Shown: in pieces, positions 60,148-64,000 of the stretch
Layout of the letters: every line of letters begins with the position of its first letter
Position numbering within the stretch: position 1 is the first letter of the stretch
NCBI GenBank assembly: GCA_963974915.1
Contig: CAXBES010000015.1
Span: 39,074-103,073, forward strand
Length of the DNA: 64,000 bases
Direction of reading: 5' to 3'
Source of the DNA: CAXBES01 sp963974915
Lineage (GTDB): Bacteria > Bacteroidota > Bacteroidia > Flavobacteriales > Flavobacteriaceae
Made by a program: the position numbers and the translations under genes
The notes under the pieces: model-generated
What the model saw: only the letters and a program-made list of their open reading frames with translations
Told to the model about the DNA's origin: nothing
Databases searched by the model: none

Positions 60148-61431
60148 ATGAATTTTGACCGAATCAAAGAGAAATTAAACATTCTCGCTGATGCAGCTAA
60201 GTACGACGTTTCCTGTTCTTCCAGTGGAAGCAAACGCACTAATAAAAACAAAGGTCTCGGCGATAGTAGCGGTATGGGAATTTGCCATACCTACACCGAA
60301 GACGGCCGCTGTGTTTCTCTTTTAAAGATCCTTTTAACCAATCATTGTATTTTCGACTGCGCCTACTGTGTCACACGAAAGAGCAATGATATAAAAAGAG
60401 CCGCTTTTAAAGTACAGGAAGTGGTGGATCTCACCATAAACTTTTACCGAAGAAATTACATAGAGGGACTATTTCTTAGTAGCGGAATCTTTAAGAATCC
60501 TGATTATACTATGGAGCGACTTATTCTGGTTGCTAAAAAACTAAGGGAAGAAGAAAACTTTAATGGCTACATTCATTTGAAATCGATTCCGGGAGCCAGC
60601 GATGAACTCATGCGTGAAGCAGGTTTATACGCAGATAGATTGAGTGTAAACATTGAAATCCCTTCCGAAAAAGGATTGAAACTACTAGCACCGGATAAAG
60701 ACAGGAAAGATTTTATTCAACCTATGGAAAAGGTGAAAAACGAGATCATTCAGTATAAAAATGAAAAAAAATTAATAAAGAGCACGCCTATCTACGCTCC
60801 TGCCGGTCAAAGCACACAAATGATCGTTGGAGCCAGTGGGGAAACAGATGCGGAGGTTATGTACACTTCTGCTCACTTTTATAAAAAATTTAATTTAAAA
60901 CGCGTGTACTATTCGGGGTATATTCCTATTAGTTACGATCCAAGGTTGCCAGGTATTGGAACTCAAGTTCCTCTCCTTAGAGAAAATAGGCTTTACCAAA
61001 CCGATTGGCTTCTTAGGTTTTACGGATTTGATGTTCGAGAGTTATTGAATAAAGAAAATCCTAATTTAGAAACAGATATTGACCCAAAACTTAGTTGGGC
61101 GTTGCGAAATTTAGACCAGTTTCCGGTTGACGTAAACAAGGCAGACAAAAGAACACTGGCGCGAATCCCGGGAATCGGGATGAAGTCGGTACATAAAATA
61201 ATAAGCGCAAGGCGTTTTAGAAAACTTAATTGGGACCATCTCAAGCAAATAGGAATCGCTTTTAATCGTGCCAAATATTTTATGGTTTGTGATTCCAGAG
61301 ATTTTGAATCGAAAGATCGTACTGCAGCCCAAATTAAAGGGCTTATTCTTCAAAATTCGAAAAGTAAATTTTCAACCCTTTACAGTTCACAACTCAACTT
61401 GTTTGACTCCAACCCGACTCTTTCACAATGA
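60148..61431 (+). CDS. Putative DNA modification/repair radical SAM protein with helix-hairpin-helix and clamp motif
   Basis: A 427-residue protein matching the family named putative DNA modification/repair radical SAM protein (TIGR03916-like). The iron-sulfur motif is Cys67-x3-Cys71-x2-Cys74 (NHCIFDCAYC). A helix-hairpin-helix DNA-binding unit lies at about 328-357 (VNKADKRTLARIPGIGMKSV). The end contains QLNLF (415-419), which fits the bacterial sliding-clamp-binding motif. The reaction is unknown. It is co-transcribed with the partner gene (4-bp overlap) and diverges from a LexA-like repressor. Confidence 0.9.
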   Translation: MNFDRIKEKLNILADAAKYDVSCSSSGSKRTNKNKGLGDSSGMGICHTYTEDGRCVSLLKILLTNHCIFDCAYCVTRKSNDIKRAAFKVQEVVDLTINFYRRNYIEGLFLSSGIFKNPDYTMERLILVAKKLREEENFNGYIHLKSIPGASDELMREAGLYADRLSVNIEIPSEKGLKLLAPDKDRKDFIQPMEKVKNEIIQYKNEKKLIKSTPIYAPAGQSTQMIVGASGETDAEVMYTSAHFYKKFNLKRVYYSGYIPISYDPRLPGIGTQVPLLRENRLYQTDWLLRFYGFDVRELLNKENPNLETDIDPKLSWALRNLDQFPVDVNKADKRTLARIPGIGMKSVHKIISARRFRKLNWDHLKQIGIAFNRAKYFMVCDSRDFESKDRTAAQIKGLILQNSKSKFSTLYSSQLNLFDSNPTLSQ

Positions 61432-62207
61432 TGCATACATTAGTTTATGACGGTTCATTTGACGGATTATTAACTGCGGTCTTTGAATCTTACGAACTTA
61501 AATATAAGAAGGCTACTATCATAAGATCTTCTTTAGCTTCGGAAAACTTATTTGATTCTACACACTCTGTAATTACAGATAAAGATAAGTCGGAGCGAGT
61601 ATGGACCGCCATTAAAAAGAAATGCACCTCTGAAGAAAGGACCCGACTCTTTAAAGCCTATTTAAGCGAGCTTCCGGAGATAGATACTACAATTCTTGAT
61701 TACCTTCGATTGGTTTTCTCTTCGGAAGGCAAAATCGATACCAACTATGCACATCCTTCGGTATTAAAATTAAGTAAGGTAGCAAAAATGGTAAGTAGAG
61801 AGAAGCACCGTATGGATGCGTTTGTAAGGTTTCGATTGACAAAAGACAATATCTACTTTGCTACTATCGAACCGGATTTCGACGTACTTCCTTTAAATCT
61901 AAAACATTTCAGAAATAGATATGCTGATCAAAAATGGATCATTTATGATGTGAAACGAGCTTATGGGTTGTTTTACGATCTGGAACGCGTCGAAACTATC
62001 GAAATTACTCTCGATAAAAATTTAAATTCCCATTCACAAAAAGCGATCTATTTAACCCCGGAAGAACTTCAGATTGAGGAACTATGGCAAAATTATTTTA
62101 AAAGCACCAACATTAAATCTCGAGCAAATATGAAATTACATATAAAGCACGTTCCGAAGAGGTATTGGAAATATTTAAGTGAAAAGCATTTAATCAAAAA
62201 AAATTAA
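61428..62207 (+). CDS. TIGR03915-family putative DNA repair protein
   Basis: A 259-residue protein beginning YDGSFDGLLTAVFESYE, with SREKHRMDAFVRFR and KLHIKHVPKRYWKYL, features of the TIGR03915 partner of the radical-SAM protein. In other species, as I recall, this family is found fused to a uracil-DNA-glycosylase-like domain; none is present here. Its ATG overlaps the upstream TGA by 4 bp, so the two are made together. The activity is unknown. Confidence 0.88.
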   Translation: MMHTLVYDGSFDGLLTAVFESYELKYKKATIIRSSLASENLFDSTHSVITDKDKSERVWTAIKKKCTSEERTRLFKAYLSELPEIDTTILDYLRLVFSSEGKIDTNYAHPSVLKLSKVAKMVSREKHRMDAFVRFRLTKDNIYFATIEPDFDVLPLNLKHFRNRYADQKWIIYDVKRAYGLFYDLERVETIEITLDKNLNSHSQKAIYLTPEELQIEELWQNYFKSTNIKSRANMKLHIKHVPKRYWKYLSEKHLIKKN

Positions 62208-62245
62208 TTAATTTTAACACTTATTAATCACAAACCCTATCAACA

Positions 62246-62515
62246 ATGAAAAAAGTTATTTTAACATTTGCTTCTATTTGTTTAGTTGCCTCGATCTATT
62301 CATGTAGAGAAACTAAAGAAGAAAAAGCAGAAGACGCTATGGAACAAGCAGCAGACGATGTAGAAGATGCAATGGATGATGCAGGAGATGCTATTGAAAA
62401 TGCAGCTGAAAAAACTGGAGATGCCATTGAAAACGCAGCAGAAGAAACTAGTGACGCTGTCGAAAATGCAGCTCAGGAAGTTGAAGACGAAGTTAAAGGT
62501 AAGGACGACAATTAA
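62246..62515 (+). CDS. Small acidic lipoprotein with 11-residue helical repeats
   Basis: An 89-residue lipoprotein (signal ending IYSC) followed by Ala/Glu/Asp-rich 11-residue repeats (AGDAIENAAEK, TGDAIENAAEE, TSDAVENAAQE), as in LEA-like or YtxH-like amphipathic helices. It should be anchored to a membrane facing the periplasm. The function is unknown, with a stress or spacer role possible. It has its own terminator. Confidence 0.8.
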   Translation: MKKVILTFASICLVASIYSCRETKEEKAEDAMEQAADDVEDAMDDAGDAIENAAEKTGDAIENAAEETSDAVENAAQEVEDEVKGKDDN

Positions 62516-62537
62516 TCAGTCCCTTATTAATCAAACT

Positions 62538-62570
62538 AAAAATCCTTCATAATTATGAAGGATTTTTTTT
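62538..62570 (+). terminator. Terminator after the acidic lipoprotein gene
   Basis: Perfect 11-bp arms ATCCTTCATAA / TTATGAAGGAT with no spacer (62542-62563) and a run of T. Confidence 0.85.
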
Positions 62571-62678
62571 ATTCCTATACGAAACAAAAGTCTACCTAAA
62601 TTAAGGTAAAACATCCTTTTGCGAAATAATGAATTGCTAAATTCATTATTTTTATAGAAACCTTCTAATTATTTAAAA

Positions 62679-63122
62679 TTGAAACAACGAGAATTTCTAG
62701 CGCCATTTAAAATTGAAAGTTCAAAATGGCTCGTTTACATAATTATCTATTTTATATGGGGCATGGGGATGAACACTTTTGGTGAGTGGGCCGAAATAGC
62801 GAAATTCACTCATTGGTGGCAAGTAATTACCTGTTATATTATTTACATGGTACCCTTATCAATTTTCTTAACACAGTTCTCCTATTTCAACCAATACGCA
62901 TATGGCTTGATCGCAATGGGACTTTTAGAGTTCAGCGGTTACGCTCTTGAAACCTCCTACGTATACCCTAACAACCTTTTAATCAATTGGTTTGGTCCGT
63001 ATACTTTTGCGTTAATTATGACACTATTTTTCGCAACATACTTTCCATTAGGAAATTATGTTGTAAATTGGATACATGGAAAAATGTTAATAATTTTTGT
63101 AAAAAAAAACTTACAAAAGTAG
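62679..63122 (+). CDS. Membrane protein of unknown function
   Basis: A 147-residue protein with four hydrophobic segments (roughly 18-34, 45-64, 71-88 and 104-124). The frame starts at TTG (62679-62681); no ATG gives a full N-terminus. I do not recognise a family. It lies 86 bp before a tiny lipoprotein gene and may share a transcript with it and the next membrane protein gene. Confidence 0.6.
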   Translation: MKQREFLAPFKIESSKWLVYIIIYFIWGMGMNTFGEWAEIAKFTHWWQVITCYIIYMVPLSIFLTQFSYFNQYAYGLIAMGLLEFSGYALETSYVYPNNLLINWFGPYTFALIMTLFFATYFPLGNYVVNWIHGKMLIIFVKKNLQK

Positions 63123-63207
63123 GGAAAACAAAAAAAATTATCAATAGGGTAAATTATCTATTATCAGCTTAGGTTTGTCACGTAATAAATCTATAAAACG
63201 TTTACCC

Positions 63208-63330
63208 ATGAAAAAATTAATGTTTATTTTCGCTTTACTTGCATTAGTAGCAAGTTGTACCCCAGAATCTTTAGTTACAGATGAGCAACAACTCGATAAA
63301 GATAAGTACGAGATACCGCCAAACGGATAG
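63208..63330 (+). CDS. 40-residue lipoprotein of unknown function
   Basis: Starts MKKLMFIFALLALVASC, a clear lipoprotein signal with Cys at 17, followed by only 23 residues ending YEIPPNG. It is short but has a well-formed signal and a clean ATG and stop. Its last 50 bp overlap, in another frame, the start of the next gene. Confidence 0.6.
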   Translation: MKKLMFIFALLALVASCTPESLVTDEQQLDKDKYEIPPNG

Positions 63331-63799
63331 AAAGAAAGCACTCATAAAAGGGGTGTTGCTATCATTATTATTGATAGCAACACCTTTTATATTTTACATC
63401 TACAAGTATGCACCTTCCGAAAGTAAAGAATGGGAAACCATCTTTGGAACAATAACAGCCAGAGGGTTTAGTAATGTTCAAACCTTTATGCATGCAACCT
63501 TCACCAAATTTACTTTTGTACTAATAACCGGAATGTGGTTCTTAACATCTTCCAATTGGTGGAAATTTGCAATTCTTGTTCCCTTCACAATGTTTTTATT
63601 CCAGTTTATTGGAGTTCTGAATTATGAACTGCAATATATTGATGAGTTTGATTTTTGGTATTCACTACCAATCATTCTTCCTATACTCTTTTTCCTTATT
63701 TACATCTCTGTTCGAATCAGTAAACGCGAAAGCCTGTCAACAGATCTTAAGAGTGAAGTAGATGACGAAATCAAAAAAATGCTTAGCGACGAACTTTAA
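63281..63799 (+). CDS. Membrane protein of unknown function
   Basis: A 172-residue protein with about four hydrophobic segments (LLSLLLIATPFIFYIY, FVLITGMWFLT, FAILVPFTMFLFQFIGVL, LPIILPILFFLIYISV) and a charged C-terminal tail. The ATG at 63281 lies inside the preceding small lipoprotein gene. The basic stretch before the first membrane segment favours this start, but a later GTG is possible. I do not recognise the family. Confidence 0.65.
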   Translation: MSNNSIKISTRYRQTDRKKALIKGVLLSLLLIATPFIFYIYKYAPSESKEWETIFGTITARGFSNVQTFMHATFTKFTFVLITGMWFLTSSNWWKFAILVPFTMFLFQFIGVLNYELQYIDEFDFWYSLPIILPILFFLIYISVRISKRESLSTDLKSEVDDEIKKMLSDEL

Positions 63800-63803
63800 G
63801 ATA

Positions 63804-63833
63804 TAAAAAAAGCCCCCAAATTGGGAGCTTTTT
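63804..63833 (+). terminator. Terminator-like hairpin before tRNA-Leu
   Basis: AGCCCCCAA / TTGGGAGCT with one mismatch, flanked by A and T runs. It can end transcription from the plus-strand membrane gene and also follows the 3' end of the minus-strand tRNA. Confidence 0.7.
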
Positions 63834-63834
63834 G

Positions 63835-63920
63835 TACAGAAGACGGGACTTGAACCCGTACGGACATTACTGTCCACTGGATTTTAAGTCCAGCGTGTCT
63901 ACCAATTCCACCACTTCTGC
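63835..63920 (-). tRNA. tRNA-Leu (anticodon UAA)
   Basis: On the minus strand an 86-nt cloverleaf: acceptor GCAGAAG with CTTCTGT (first pair G-U), D arm TGGTAGACA, anticodon stem CTGGA/TCCAG with loop CTTAAAA (anticodon TAA), a long variable arm GGACAGTAATGTCC and T arm CGGGTTCAAGTCCCG. The long variable arm fits Leu. CCA is not encoded. Confidence 0.95.
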
Positions 63921-64000
63921 ATTGGTATTTCATTATATTATGAGTGAAAAACGGGATTCGAATACTGACGCTTTGGTCAGCATCGTGACATTCCGTCTTA

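Noticed and set aside
62367..62552. 61-residue frame rich in Met, Gln, Leu and Lys overlapping the acidic lipoprotein
   Set aside because: It is a frame shadow of the 33-bp repeats.
1..64000. CRISPR arrays, rRNA operons, transposase genes and prophage
   Set aside because: I saw no regularly spaced repeat-spacer arrays, rRNA-like stretches, transposase or phage structural proteins. The only mobile-looking unit is the GIY-YIG cassette.

Overview
The window reads as chromosomal DNA of a Bacteroidota bacterium, most likely a member of the Flavobacteriaceae. The evidence is the AT-rich composition, promoters of the TTTG / TAnnTTTG type, GLPGLI-family proteins, TonB-type outer-membrane barrels with a carboxypeptidase-regulatory-like N-terminus, a large PaaZ, and a flavobacterial-style K+-dependent membrane pyrophosphatase. 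I make no genus call.

Region 1 (1-15.4 kb, minus strand) is a long phenylacetate catabolic operon. It reads paaR-like regulator, paaE, A, B, C, D, G, H, I, a four-helix-bundle gene, paaJ, an atypical SDR, paaZ, a crotonase, paaY, then a 2-oxoacid dehydrogenase E2 and the start of an E1 that runs off the left edge. A palindrome matching a TetR-type operator overlaps a Bacteroidota promoter between the regulator and paaE. A GIY-YIG nuclease cassette framed by palindromes sits between the crotonase gene and paaY, inside a 165-bp direct duplication of the paaY 5' end. A phenylalanine hydroxylase-type gene diverges from the operon, so aromatic amino-acid breakdown is concentrated here.

Region 2 (17.5-26 kb) holds a rhodanese, a small nuclease, a DUF4230 protein, then an outer-membrane barrel with two GLPGLI proteins facing a sensor kinase/OmpR-type regulator pair. 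Three exactly 10-bp-spaced GTTAA repeats lie just upstream of the kinase promoter.

Region 3 (26-35.1 kb) is rich in phosphate-anhydride enzymes: deoxynucleoside kinase, polyphosphate kinase, an App1-type phosphatase, an MgtC/DUF4010 membrane protein, membrane pyrophosphatase and soluble pyrophosphatase.

Region 4 (35-57.4 kb) is mostly housekeeping: M23 peptidase, DUF5686 protein, PDH E1 beta, ETF beta/alpha, bifunctional nuclease, a nucleoside transporter with an extra N-terminal domain, thyA, a TonB-like protein, egtB-egtD (ergothioneine), folA, fabD, an amidohydrolase, galE and a sugar aminotransferase.

Region 5 (57.6-64 kb) carries Kdo transferase, then a LexA-like S24 repressor divergent from a two-gene operon encoding a putative radical-SAM DNA modification/repair protein and its TIGR03915-type partner. 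Four regularly spaced near-palindromic boxes fill the shared promoter region, and the radical-SAM protein ends in a sliding-clamp-binding motif. Small acidic repeat lipoproteins flank the locus. The window closes with small membrane proteins and tRNA-Leu(UAA).

The best candidates for little-described systems are the palindrome-framed GIY-YIG cassette with its long target duplication, the S24-controlled radical-SAM repair operon, and the GLPGLI/two-component locus.
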